DNA from: Echinometra lucunter | Lineage: Eukaryota; Echinodermata; Echinoidea; Camarodonta; Echinometridae | Reading direction: 5' to 3' | NCBI GenBank assembly: GCA_029962745.1 | Contig: CM057161.1 | Span: 8,838,882 to 8,902,881, forward strand | DNA length: 64,000 nt | In this document: in pieces, positions 1-11,198 of the stretch | Position numbering within the stretch: position 1 is the stretch's first letter | How the letters are laid out: the number at the start of each line of letters is the position of its first letter | Notes under the pieces: generated by a model | The model's database searches: none | Seen by the model: only the letters and a program-made list of their open reading frames with translations | What the model was told of the DNA's origin: nothing | Translations under genes and position numbers: made by a program

Positions 1-1309
1 CTGAATTGGAGCTGTCCGATCATTCGCTATGGTGTACATCAGAAGTTACAGAACACACAAGTGCCCGATTGAAAGATCGTATAAATACTTCGATTGTTTT
101 ACGGTCGGATTATCCGGTCTCCTGTCCAACAAGAGTAGAGGCCTATAATTATCTTAACTATTTTACAAAGGATATTTCTTAACACTGAGCTCTCAATATG
201 TAATATGGGGGTGGAGGGAGGGGGGGGGGGGGAGGAAGAGGAGAGAGCGGCAACATTCATACTGAGCACTTTGTAAGGGGGGTATCCTTTCTACAAAAGA
301 GTCACTGGCCTAACCACTGACACTGTGACCTGGTTCGATTCCCGACGGAAAAAAAAAATTTCCGACCTTAAATCTGTAAAAGGTAGGACAGGAAATAAGA
401 ATTTTGGTGTGAGATAAGCAAGTATTATTCTTTAATTTTCTTTCGCATTATACTCAAATTGCATTCCCTTTATCATCCGAACACAGATTTTTTTCTATAC
501 GTGCCGAGTTGATTTGTGCTGAGCTGTAGACAAATAAACATCATCTTTCGATGTTCAATTCTGCATGAGTGTCCAAAACAAAAAACACTCCAGTCCACCT
601 GGAGATTATATTAACATTGTTTGGCCCACTTCTTAACCTTAAAACGCTCTCTGTCTCTCTTGCCTTTCTCCTGAAAAGTATACTTTTATCATGGGATATT
701 GTAGGGTCAAATGGTATGTGATGGAAAAAGCTTTTATTCAATTTCATATCCATTACGCGAATACAGTGATCTATGTCGAACTTGTGGAGGACCGACAAAG
801 CAAAACCCTAGTGCAGTTTTAGTGTACGGAGTCGTTGGAATTTGATTAGTCTAGGATAGTTGTGTGCATATGATTTTGATGATGAGTGGTGACCAGATGC
901 CACTGAGAATCAGAAAAATGAAAAGTAATCAAAATAGAGATCTGAATGGAAATGACGGAAAGAGGACGGAGGAATTTGAGGTGGAAGCCGATAGTGAGGG
1001 AGGAAAACCCCACCAGAATTCTACGATAATCTTTGAGTATAGACTGCATGGAGCAAGTTACTGAACTCTGTAATTGAAAAGTGATATAAAGTAATGGTTG
1101 ACCGATGATGTGTCGCTTACTCTCCCTGATCTAAATATCAAATACTCCCCAAGGTTGTCTCTTAGGATGTTACCAATGCCTATGGTCCTTCCAAAAGCCA
1201 CTTCTAAATTGAAGATGATGCACGATGTTTGTTATGGTCATTGGTTTCTTAATGATGCAGTACGTCTTTCTACATCGTGTGCGACCAGTCGGTAACCATG
1301 CTATGCTGG
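1..1309. other. Intergenic stretch without a supported gene
   Basis: No coding region stands out; the short ORFs at 846-1064 and 1098-1464 overlap on both strands and resemble nothing I recognise. It contains a purine and G-rich tract at about 207-246 and a weak tRNA-like segment near 295-350, listed separately. Confidence 0.5.
295..352 (+). repeat. Possible decayed tRNA-derived SINE head
   Basis: A B-box-like GGTTCGATTCC follows a short region resembling an anticodon arm, then a run of A. No clean A box is visible upstream and the element cannot be followed downstream. It could be a SINE remnant or chance; the B-box match is the only strong part. Confidence 0.3.
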
Positions 1310-1893
1310 TCACATCCAAACAGATGCCTTTTAGCACGTGTTTGTCCGTAGCTGCGGTCATGGCGGTCGGCTGCGGACCAACTCCTACGATTCGTACGTC
1401 CTTCTTTTGCAATGGTCACAACCGGCGCCTTCTTGCATCTCCGCTTGGGCGTACTGCACTTTAACATATCCCCTCTTACCTGCAAGAACTCTTGAGACGA
1501 CTGTACAGCCCCGTCCAGGTACCATGCAACTGAGAGCGATGTGTCACGGCTCATTCTGGCAGTGTGTGGCGCCACTGACTTCGTGAGACCTCCACAATAA
1601 AGCCCGCGATGTTCGCAAGAAGTACGGTGGCTGCACTGTCACCAGTCTTCCGTGCTGTGGCATGTTGCACAATACCTTTACGGGGGCGGTACGCCTTGTC
1701 TCAAGAGCTCTTGCAGGTAAGAGAGGGTATATTTATGAGGAAGATGTAGGGCATCTACAAGTAGACGTAGATAGATGTGCGGTCGGTTGTATCCTAGGCA
1801 GACGAAGGATGAAGGAATCGTAGTGGACAACCGGCCGCAGCTGCGCACACGCACGTGCAAGATGACGCGCGACTAGATGTGTTTGCATGTGCT
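1310..1893. mobile_element. Fold-back (long inverted repeat) element
   Basis: The two halves are diverged inverted copies. The inner arms are best conserved: CTTACCTGCAAGAACTCTTG near 1475 pairs with its inverse near 1705-1723. The outer parts (around 1340-1440 and 1765-1862) share blocks such as CTACGATTC and GTAGCTGCGG/GCAGCTGCGG in inverted orientation. The spacer between arms is about 180 bp. The block is GC-richer than its surroundings. No transposase frame is visible; it is best read as an old non-autonomous DNA element. Outer ends are approximate. Confidence 0.6.
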
Positions 1894-2149
1894 TCGTGAG
1901 AAATCTAAAGTATTTGCATTAATTTGATTTCTTGGAAACCAAACATTTGAATTTGTTTCTTTTCCATTTTTACATGTACTTATGGTCACGATGGTACTGT
2001 GATAAGATTGTAAAAGCTGGAATGCATTCTTATCTTTCGACAATAATCCACACAGTGCATTACCTTAGTTGATGCCTCCTTGCAAAACTAGCAGTCCACT
2101 ACTCATGTTGCTATTGACCCATTTTGAACTTTTAGCTTGAAAGGGGCTT

Positions 2150-2276
2150 TCACATATCACTCCGGGGCCGGTACGGCTAGTGAAAATCAGCCGTTTTGCC
2201 CATGTTCGTACGAACTGCTCTGTACGAAAATAGACTGTTTTTTTCCTCGCTGTACGGGCCCCGGAGTGATATGTGA
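2150..2276. mobile_element. Short MITE (127 bp)
   Basis: It begins TCACATATCACTCCGGGGCC, and the right end is the inverse of the same sequence. About 28 bp can pair with roughly three mismatches. The interior has a second palindromic patch (GTTCGTACGAAC). It is too short to encode protein. No convincing target-site duplication is seen. Confidence 0.75.
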
Positions 2277-2689
2277 CATAGGCTTAACACGGACATCTAA
2301 GCCCTGCACATAATTTATAAATAGAATCGAAGTGTCAGATGCATATAAATTTTAATCTACTGTGGAATGATCGTCCCTCCCTGCAGTGCACCCTTCATGC
2401 ATTTTATACCGCAACATTTTCAATATTTAGAATAATGCATAATGCGTGGTTGGCATTCGGGTATTATCAATATGCATTACATTGAGAACATTTTCTGATA
2501 TCTACCTTCCAAATGCACCGCTTGTGGTTTATTGAAAATGGGACTCAGGGTTGATTTCAGGGTTGGCGGTTCTGAGTTTCCTGTCTTTCTCCCCTCCACA
2601 CCCAATGTGATGGTGTGCGCGAGAGGGTGTGCGTGAGTGTGCAGTGTGTTTTTGTGTACGTTCTCTCTCCCTCACTCACTCTCTCTCCC

Positions 2690-2860
2690 AGGTTATGCTT
2701 TTCTCCCCCCTCTCTCTCTCTCTCTCTTTATCTCTCTCCCTTGCCCTCGATCCTGTCAAAGCATTGAAGATTTATTATTCACCTTATCTGCCTATATATC
2801 TTTTGAAAGTCCTCACTTCCCTTTGCGGTTGCTTTCTTGGCTCTACGTTTTCATAATTCC

Positions 2861-2906
<46 letters not shown>

Positions 2907-3045
2907 TCCTCTTTATTATCATTCTTCTGTCTGTCAAATTGTAGATGTCTTTCTCCGTTTCCTTCCTTACCCTCTCTATCTATCCTGTCTATCATTCTTC
3001 TCTCTCTCTTCGTCGTATGCGTATTCATTTTCCTACCTCACCCAC

Positions 3046-3084
<39 letters not shown>

Positions 3085-3085
3085 A
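2690..3085. repeat. CT-rich low-complexity tract with (CT)n microsatellites
   Basis: Pyrimidine-rich plus strand with pure (CT)n runs near 2700-2745, 2863-2903 and 3050-3078. The Leu/Ser-rich ORFs across it are translations of the repeat, not genes. Confidence 0.9.
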
Positions 3086-4215
3086 CATCATCGTCCTTCC
3101 TGAATCACTTTTTTATTTCCACTTTTAGATAGTATCATTTGGACGTTAAGAGCCTGAATCATTAGAAGATCGACATTAATTAGCTAATCAAATAAAAACA
3201 CATAACAATCACTTGATTGTGAAACCAAACCTTGGATTATTTTTACACTCGGATGGATGACCAAAATGGCATTATAAAATAAAACTCCTCGAGAACGATG
3301 TAATTTTCTTTCAATTCACCGGCGCTTACACGTGATGTGTTTGTTTAAAACAAGGTCGACTCATCGATTGGGAGCTTTATATTAGAGGAGTATTTGCAAT
3401 TTCGTCATTTAAGCGAAAATGATGTAACAGCTTGTGGCATTTACGTTGTAATTATAGGTTCAGTCATAAGTTTTTCAAGGGAATGATGTTCTTTCCCAAT
3501 AATATAGGTTTCTAAAAGAAAGTCTGTGGCATTTATCTTCTTCAAATCCATTTATCATTTTTTTTTTTACTTTACTGTAAGCCATAGAACCTGAAGAAGT
3601 GACGTTGGTATGACTCTACATGAACTTTTTTTTTACAATGTCCGATATCGTACTCATTAAAGATACAAAAAATAATTTAAAAAAATAAGAAAGGACAATT
3701 TAACATTAAAGTATTAACATGAATCTCCTGCCAAAGCCATACAAAGAAATCTATTCCTGATTACCGATTTCCTAACTTTCAAGTAGACAATTTTGAAGTT
3801 AGCTTCCCATTGCACTAGTAAAAAAAAAAAAAATCATCCATTCCTTAATTTCAGAACTTAAAATGTCGCAAACCACAATTTTTGCACTCTTTTGCGTACG
3901 TAATCTAATTTATTTCGTTTATTTTGATTTATTTCTTCATTCATATTTCACAAGGGTAGCACATTCAACAAAAGTTTATCTTCCATAGGGCCCTGGATAT
4001 AAGCAGTACCACTATATACAAACGGGGTACATAAACAACCATGACAATTATATTGACCTATAAAAATATGTACAAATTGGAAAAAAGGGTAGCAAAACTA
4101 ACATTAGTATCAATACGAAAGGGTAAATGAAAAAACTGCTTGTTAGACAGCAGAAGGAAGGAGCAAATAGATAAAAGATAATTATGAAGAACATGCAGCA
4201 CCTAGTGATAAGAAA
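3086..4215. other. AT-rich stretch, nothing recognised
   Basis: Homopolymer A/T runs and stops in all frames. No gene, RNA or element boundary could be supported. Confidence 0.5.
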
Positions 4216-4420
4216 ATGGCACTCTCCTGGCTTTCAGCTCACCTCCTATTTCAATCTTTTAAAGATCTACCACCACAGCAGGAACATAATTTCACCATTC
4301 TCCTCCTCCTCCCGAACTGCCCCCCCCCCCCCACAATCGCTCATCAGCTCTTCATGGTAATCCGTCTTTTCATCGCAGTTCATCGACCCATAACATTCAC
4401 TGCATCTTTCAGGAAATAAT
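4216..4420 (+). repeat. Diverged copy of the CCACCAC-rich repeat found at 7300-7460
   Basis: The end of this segment (about 4350-4405: a CCGTCTT block followed by TTCATCGACCCATAACATTC) matches a block near 7385-7435 (CCGTCTTCCATT, then TTCACCGACCCATTACATCC). Both have CCACCATCAC-type sequence upstream. A poly-C run of about 14 lies inside it. It appears to be a dispersed low-complexity repeat rather than a gene. Confidence 0.45.
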
Positions 4421-4603
4421 TATTGTTAAAACAACATCATTATGGACTCATCTACTCCCCAAACCTAATATTTTGATTCGGATAAATCCCACGCGTGCAT
4501 TCAGAAAAAATAAAGGTCAGAGAATCTAATAAAACAGAATATGGACGCAATAGCATGGCGTATCTTGGAAAACTAGCTTTGAACCATGGGGTATAAGCAG
4601 TGC

Positions 4604-5189
4604 TAAAGGAGAATGCAACCCAGACATCAGTGTGCTTCCAGTGAATGAAGAAAAACAAGAAGAATAAATAGTGAAAGTTTGAGGAAAATAGGACAATCTG
4701 TTCAAGAGTTATGAACTTTGAAAGTTTAAGTTAATACTGGTTATAGTGATCCTTAAATTGGCAACTTGGCCAGCAGCTGTGATGTCATCATGGACAACTC
4801 TCCATTCATTTTGTACACATAATTCAACATTTTCTTTATTTTCAAGAGAAATGAAACTTCTTTTGATTTCTTGTTTGAGTATGACATGACTATATCAATT
4901 CTTCAAGCATATTGAGAAGAATTATGTTGATTCCTGACTTGAAATTTCATATAAATTAATTTTTTTGAAATATTGTGTACAAAATGAATTGAGAGTTGTC
5001 CACAATGACATCACAGATGTTGGCAAAGTTGCCAAGTCAAGGATCCTTATAATAGGGATTTAGTGACACTTTCAAAATTCATAACTCTTGAACAGATTGT
5101 CCGATTTTGCTCAAACTTTCACTGTTTACTCTTCTTGGTCATCTTTATTCACTAAGAGCACACTGATGCTTGGATTGCATTCTCCTTTA
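4604..5189. mobile_element. Fold-back MITE with TAAAGGAGAATGCA termini (586 bp)
   Basis: Left end TAAAGGAGAATGCAACCCAG and right end are inverted copies. Pairing extends well inward: the 4665-4800 region (AGTTATGAACTTTGAAAG; TTGGCAACTTGGCCAGC) has inverted counterparts at about 5000-5135. The element is flanked on both sides by AGTGC (4599-4603 and 5190-5194), a candidate 5-bp target-site duplication. There is no coding capacity. Interior sequence near 4985-5020 (GAGAGTTGTCCACAA) recurs in the element at 49263-49837, so the two are related. Confidence 0.85.
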
Positions 5190-5581
5190 AGTGCATACAG
5201 TGACAACGCCATTTTACTTCCATCTTTTAAGCATGTTGTCCTTAGCTAAATCACTCTACAGGTGAAGATTTAATTAGGCTTCTATTAATTTCTTTTAAAT
5301 TGATATTAGAAATTAATCCTGTTTAATGAGATAGAGCAATGTAATATACAGCAACTGTGAAGACGTAGTATTTACACGTCCATATGATTAGGTATATTAT
5401 AATGGTTTAATTAAACTGATCAACCAGGAGTGCGCGGAACAATGCTGTTCATCTTGGTTTCAAGTACTTGGCCAAACGAGAAGCTTATTCTGTGCATGCT
5501 CCAAGCAGCATACATTCAGCTCACTGATCCTATTCTGTGCCGAAAGGAAGAGTTTGTGAGTCAATTATATAAAGTTTTGTT

Positions 5582-5930
5582 AAAGCTCGCTTTATTTACT
5601 CTCTCGACTATTTTTTTTGTGTGTGACAACCTCCGTCTGTGTATGATCTATTTTGAAAATTAGCTAATAGATATGTAATAACTAGACATGCTAGATGTAC
5701 CTGTATTTTACTGAATAAAAGCATACTGTACAAAGCAGACTCACCAGTAAAAAAAAATATTTAATGCAAGCTCCTAATCAACCGTAGTCAAAGATAAAAA
5801 AACAACAACAACAAAACACCTGTAGCAGAAAGGCCGTCGGCCATGTGAGGCTTTTTTTTTAAAGCTCGCTTTATTTACTCGCTCGTCTCTTTTTTTGTGT
5901 GGGAACCTCCGTCTGTGTATGATCTATTTA
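5582..5930 (+). repeat. Direct repeat pair, about 70 bp each
   Basis: Copies at 5582-5654 and 5861-5930 share AAAGCTCGCTTTATTTACTC and CCTCCGTCTGTGTATGATCT. The spacer is about 205 bp. There is no sign that either copy is functional. Confidence 0.8.
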
Positions 5931-5939
5931 AATAATATT

Positions 5940-6140
5940 TTGTCAATAACGCCTCGGCCTATAGGCCCTGAGCCTTGAGCCTTGGCCTTGCCTTTAGCAT
6001 CTCGCATGCATGGATTTAAGCCTTGGCTTTGAGGGTTTCTTCCTTGACTACATCACTGCCATGCACCTATAAAAATGGCATATACTATAATAAATACTGT
6101 TCTCCAATTACTCTTGATACCACAATTGCATGAAGAATAC
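5940..6140 (+). repeat. Short imperfect GCCTTG-type tandem repeats
   Basis: Between 5952 and 6032 the motif GCCTTG/GCCTTGAG recurs several times with variation (GAGCCTTGAGCCTTGGCCTT). It is a small degenerate array; the remainder is unremarkable. Confidence 0.5.
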
Positions 6141-6142
6141 CA

Positions 6143-7460
6143 GTACAGAATAGCAATAATTCGATACCAGTCTGCATCTTGAAACCTCCGACTCCCTTTT
6201 GTTTTCATATCACCCTCCCCGTCACCACTACCACCATCACCACCACCACCACCACCACCACCACCACCACTGCCACCACTCCTACTAAGGCTTATACTAA
6301 ACACTCGGGTCGCGTCGCGCTGGAAAACACTCGGGTCGCGGCTCGCTGGTAATGGGGCGCCAAGTGTTAACTAAGTTATTTGGTCCAAAACTGCACAATT
6401 TAGTGTCAAAAGTTCACTCAAAACTTTATTTCTTTATAGAATTCACAAAAGGTGAACCATTTCGTTTCAAAATGAAATGCAACAGACGATTTTGCAACAA
6501 AAACCTCCCACCAATATGAATAAACAGACAGGATTTATAATTATGATCCACTTCGCCCGGGCATTGACTTTGTTTCGTTACAAACACTTTGTGCATAGCA
6601 GAGGGCGGGAGGATCAGTTTACCAGAATATGCTTGTGGGCGTGGCTATGAGGGTTCTGGTTTTACTGTACACTGACTGTAGTGTCGGACCGAATAACCCA
6701 GTTAACACTTGGCGCAAGATACCCAGCGAGCCGCGACCCGAGTGTTTAGTAAAAGCCCCTACCAAAGCCCCCATCCCTCCTTCCCTTACAAGGTGGTGGT
6801 ATCATCCGATTCAGTCGTCTGTCGGATCCACACCATTACCATGCTGCCCTTTAAGAGCAACATCCGTGATGTACATGTACTACCATCCAATATTAAACAC
6901 CCATTATACAAAATACTGGAATTACACAGAGGATGCCATTTAAACACCTCGATGTCAAAATGCACCCTTAATTTCCTGCTCTTGTCTACCCATTAAAGAT
7001 GGAGCATAAAATGTTGTAATACCACTCAATACTCATCTTCCACCGCTAATACTACCGTAATGATAATTGGGGTTAGAATACTGGAAAAAATTAACACTAA
7101 CCAACCATTAAATCGATCTCAATATACCTTAAACTTCCCAATGACCCTTCTTCTGATTTGTCTACCAATTAAAGGTAGAGCAAGAAAAGGTTTTAATGCC
7201 ACTCAATACTCATCATCCACCACTATTACTACCACAATTAGAGAGAGAGAGTATCATAAAATCGATACCAACCCGCATCCTTAAACCTCCCATTATACCC
7301 TGCCCTACAAGCAGTCACCGCCATCACCATCCCAACCACCACCATAACCACCATCCCTTCGTGCGTGAAATGGTGGACTTATCATCCCGTATCCCGTCTT
7401 CCATTGGTATTCACCGACCCATTACATCCACAACATTAGCAGGAGGATGCCCTTAAATCA
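6143..7460 (+). repeat. Degenerate tandem-repeat tract of about 150-170 bp units, interrupted by a MITE
   Basis: Units near 6990-7155 and 7158-7300 align: both have GTCTACC(C/A)ATTAAAG, then CCACTCAATACTCATC, then an ATCGAT-containing block, then a TTAAACYTCCCA block. Parts of the unit (TCGATACCAGTCTGCATCTT) also occur at about 6160 on the far side of the MITE at 6297-6749. A (CCA)n tract lies at about 6225-6270. Short ORFs through it have Ser/Thr/Pro/His-rich translations and are not genes. Confidence 0.6.
6297..6749. mobile_element. MITE with CTAAACACTCGGGTCGCG termini and TA flanks
   Basis: The left end begins CTAAACACTCGGGTCGCG and the right end is its inverse. Homology continues inward for about 60 bp, including the CCAAGTGTTAACT block. 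TA dinucleotides flank both ends (6295-6296 and 6750-6751), as in Tc1/mariner-type integration. The left terminus carries a local duplication of AACACTCGGGTCGCG. The interior is about 300 bp without a transposase. The superfamily assignment rests only on the TA flanks. Confidence 0.8.
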
Positions 7461-8489
7461 ACATCAATTATACCCGGTCAATGGAGATAATTTAATGATC
7501 CAGCGGAGCACATGACCGACGGAGAGGAAAGCGGAGGAAATATGCCAACCCCAATTCAATCAATGATTTCTGCTACTTGACTGTTGACTCCCATAGTCTA
7601 CATTCCTGGACGCGATTTGCGATTTTAACGAAAAAAATCATAAAATTATCAATTGTCTTCTATTAATACATCAACAACTCCTAGCATTAGATTGATAGTG
7701 TTGTCGTTAGATTAATTTTCACCGTAACTTTCATAAAGTCATTAATGCTCCCTGCTGTCTTTATGTCGATAACCATTTTTATACGATAGGGAGGAAGAAA
7801 AGAGTCTCGAAGTAAAGGCTACTTGAACGAGACGCCTAAGAAAATTGAATATGACCTTCATTTGTGGAATAGTCGGCTATTGTATGATCAGTGATGATTA
7901 TTTCCCATCTCCGTTTGAAATGCATAATAATCATTCCCAGTATTACGTGTCTCATTCTGTAACCCGTATTACGTTTAGGATATTTTAGGACAGGATATGC
8001 TGCTTGCTTATTAAGTCTATGTATAGTGTGAGTCAATAAAAAGGGAACTCCTATACAAGCCTTTATATCTTTTAAAAAAAACGAACGTAATTTCGTAATT
8101 ATATTTCAGTAGTATTTGGCAGTTGATAATTTAATCTTTAATTTGAGACCTTGTTCACCAAACTAAGATAATGAATATCAGAGCATTGATCAGTTTTAGA
8201 AAGAATGTCAAAATCGTCTTTGTCAAAGTTTAGGATACGTGGTACTTTATGAGTTACTTTCATTATGTGTGATTTTATTGGAATGAAGAAATTTAACCAA
8301 GCATGAGTTTACTTCATTCATATCTTGGGCACATGCATATTTGACATGAATCAGGAAAAATGCTGTTCCAGCAGCTTCCCATGGTCCAATTTTATTGACC
8401 AGGTGCCATGATAGACTCGATACTTTTGACTAAATCAATACATTTATATGAACTGATTGCAAGCGGTGTTTAGTGTTGGATATTAGTTA
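7461..8489. other. Stretch without recognised features
   Basis: AT-rich sequence with short random ORFs only. The 5' boundary of the following retrotransposon is uncertain and could lie some tens of bases into this interval. Confidence 0.5.
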
Positions 8490-11198
8490 ACTTTTTATTA
8501 ACTCACACTCTACATATTGAAAACTAAACGATCTTGATTTTAGAAAGTTCATGCATTTTTTCTGGTGTCTTAACTACTGAGATATCTGATCATTTGCCTA
8601 TTCTTGCCTTGTTGGATTATTCAAATGTTACTTGTTATAATGATATCTATAGACATAAAATAACTGATGTAAACATAAGTAAATTTGTACATGAATTATC
8701 CCAAACTAACTTCACTGATGTGCAATTTAACACTAATGATCCAAATTTTCTTACAAATAATTTATTGACACTTTTAGTAAGATATATAATGTATGTTTTC
8801 CTCTCAAAAAATTATTGCGTAAACAAGACAATAACAAGCCATGGTTCACAAACGAATTAAAGAGAATGTGCAATAAACAAAATAGACTGTATAAAAAGTA
8901 TGTTAAGAACCCAACTCCATGTCGTAAATCATGTTAAACGAAATTTCGTAATCACCTCACTAATGTTATACACTCGGTGAAAAGAAAGTTTTACAGGGAA
9001 AAGTTTAACAATCTTAGAGGTAATTTAAACAAAACGTGGAAACTCATCAATAACATTTTGCGTAGACAAAAGATTTCCACTGGGAATTAAGTTTTTCTAG
9101 GTGATACTGGTCAAATGACAGATCCCCAACAGATAGTAGAAGGTTTCAAAGCGTTTTTTGTAAATATTGGAAACTCTATTGCAAATTCATGTGAGGGTTC
9201 ACTTGACACAACTAATTCCTTTCGAATGTATCTAAAAGATAGTGTTGCTCAAAGTGCTTTTTTTAAACCGATAACTGTTAAAGAAATTTGTGATATTGCA
9301 CTGAACTTAAAAGATAGTAAAGCTCCTGGGTATGATTCAATATGTGCACGTGTGGTTAAGAAAATTATTCATATTATATGTAAACCATTATGTAATATTT
9401 TCAATGTATGTATAAATGCTGGTGTAGTCCCACAAGAGCTGAAAATTGCAAAAGTCATTCCTATATTTAAGAAAGGTAAAAAAGATCTATTTTCTAATAA
9501 TTTTATTATAGGCCAATTTCTTTGCTTCCTCTTTTCTCAAAGATTTTTGAAACTTGTTTATATAATAGATTGCAGTACTTTTTATCAAAAAACAATATAC
9601 TTTTTAAGAATCAGTTCGGCTTTCGTGCTAGACATTCTACATCTCATGCTCTTATAGACTTTTTGATGAATATATCTCGGTCAGTGGAAAACAAAGAACT
9701 TGTCGTTGGTATCTTTTTGGATTTTAGTAAAGCTTTTGATTCCATTAATCATGAAATACTTCTTGCCAAGTTATATCATTATGGAATTCGTGGCACCAAT
9801 CTTGATTTATTCCGTAGCTATTTATCTGAACGTAAGCAATTTACTGTTTTTAATTCTCTATTTTCTAACCAACAGACAATAAATTGTGGTGTCCCCCAAG
9901 GGTCAATTCTTGGCCCGTTGTTATTTTAAATATACATTAATGACTTATATAAATCTTCACAAATTTTGAACTTTTTTTTGTTTGCAGATGACACGAATAT
10001 TTTCTATAAGCATACAGATGTAACATTTCTATCACAAACTATTAATGCCGAACTTGCCAAAGTTAGTAGCTGGATACATACTAGCAAACTTCAGTTGAAT
10101 TATGATAAAACTCATTTCATGGTGTTTAATTCAAGAAGGTTTGATACCAGTACTTTAAAGTTATATATTGATAGCAAGGTCATAAATCGTGTTAATACGA
10201 GCACATTTTTAGGGATTGAAATAGATAGTGATCTGAAATGGAAAAGTCATGTATTTCATATTTTACGGAAAACTTCAAAAGCTGCGGGAGTGATGTATAG
10301 GTTAAAGCATGTTTTGCCAACTCGAATACTGCTTACTTTATATAACTCTTTAATATTACCATATTTATCCTATAACAACATTATTTGGGGTTCGTGCAAT
10401 CAATATCTGTTGGATCGATTACTGCGTCTCCAAAAAAAAGCAGTACGAATTATTTGTAACAAACCGTTCCGTTTTCATAGTAAACCTCTCTTTCTCAAAG
10501 TAAACATTTTGCCCATTTATGAACTTCATGAATATCAACTGGGAATTTTTATGTACTCATATTGCAATAACATGCTACCCTCAAGTTTTAATGACCTGTT
10601 TCAGACGAATGATGCTGTACATGAATATAATACTCGTATCGCTAAACATCTCAGAGTCATATTTGGGAAAACAAATTTTTCACAATCAATAGTTACTTGT
10701 AAAGGACCCTTGCTATGGAACGCATTACCTGATTATGTCAATGAAGCCAAAACACTTAATATCTTCAAACGCAGGCTCAAACAAATGATAATGCAGGAAA
10801 TCTAAACAGTCATTTTTGGTCATATACGTGTTTCGGGTTGTCTGGAGTCTATCTTTTTCTTTTTTCTATATCATTTTACTAGAAATGTTTTTCAATGTAC
10901 TTTACATATCAACTCTTATGCTTATACTAATGTATAATTGTTTGGATTGTCAGTTTTAAGTTGTATTACAACTTCTTGATAGTCCGTCCACTTTTCAAAT
11001 GTATCGTTGTAAAGTAATGTCTTTTTCCCCCTTTTTCGATGTTTCTATTATCTTAATTTATAATTATCATATCTGTACGTCTTTTTAATGTTTGTACATG
11101 TTTCACTTTTTATGTTTGTTCCTTTGAAAGTGGAAAATAAAGTTCAAGTTCAAGTTCAAGTTCAAGTTCAAGTTCAAGTTCAAGTTCAAGTTCAAGTT
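8490..11198 (+). mobile_element. 5'-truncated non-LTR retrotransposon (Jockey/CR1/L2-type group)
   Basis: A dead LINE copy. It starts inside the endonuclease domain (the ISDHLPI motif at about 8580-8600), continues through a reverse transcriptase and a C-terminal region, and ends with an AATAAA at 11136-11141 followed by about nine copies of the hexamer TTCAAG (11143-11198). The hexamer tail marks the 3' end as in target-primed retrotransposition. ORF1 and most of the endonuclease are missing. Clade assignment beyond the broad group is not possible by eye. No target-site duplication was identified. Confidence 0.93.
8534..10805 (+). pseudogene. LINE ORF2 remnant: endonuclease end and reverse transcriptase
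   Basis: When intact, ORF2 nicks target DNA and reverse-transcribes the element RNA. Seen here: the endonuclease C-terminal motif SDHLPI near 8585; linker; RT with KDSKAPGYDSI near 9310, then IPIFKKGKK near 9455; DFSKAFDSINHEI near 9720; GVPQGSILGPLLF near 9888; and the catalytic FADD at 9981-9992. A C-terminal region (LQKKAVRIICN near 10430, LWNALPDYVN near 10713) runs to a stop at 10805. It is broken: a frame change near 8815-8860, in-frame stops near 8934 and 9088, a frameshift near 9505, and a nonsense codon at 9927-9929 where the family usually has Leu. From 9522 to 10805 the frame is otherwise continuous, so decay is moderate. Confidence 0.93.

Noticed and set aside
2637..3128. 163-codon Ser/Leu-rich ORF, and similar ones at 16518, 32908, 38521 and 60750
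   Set aside because: All follow (CT)n low complexity and have overlapping equivalents in other frames.
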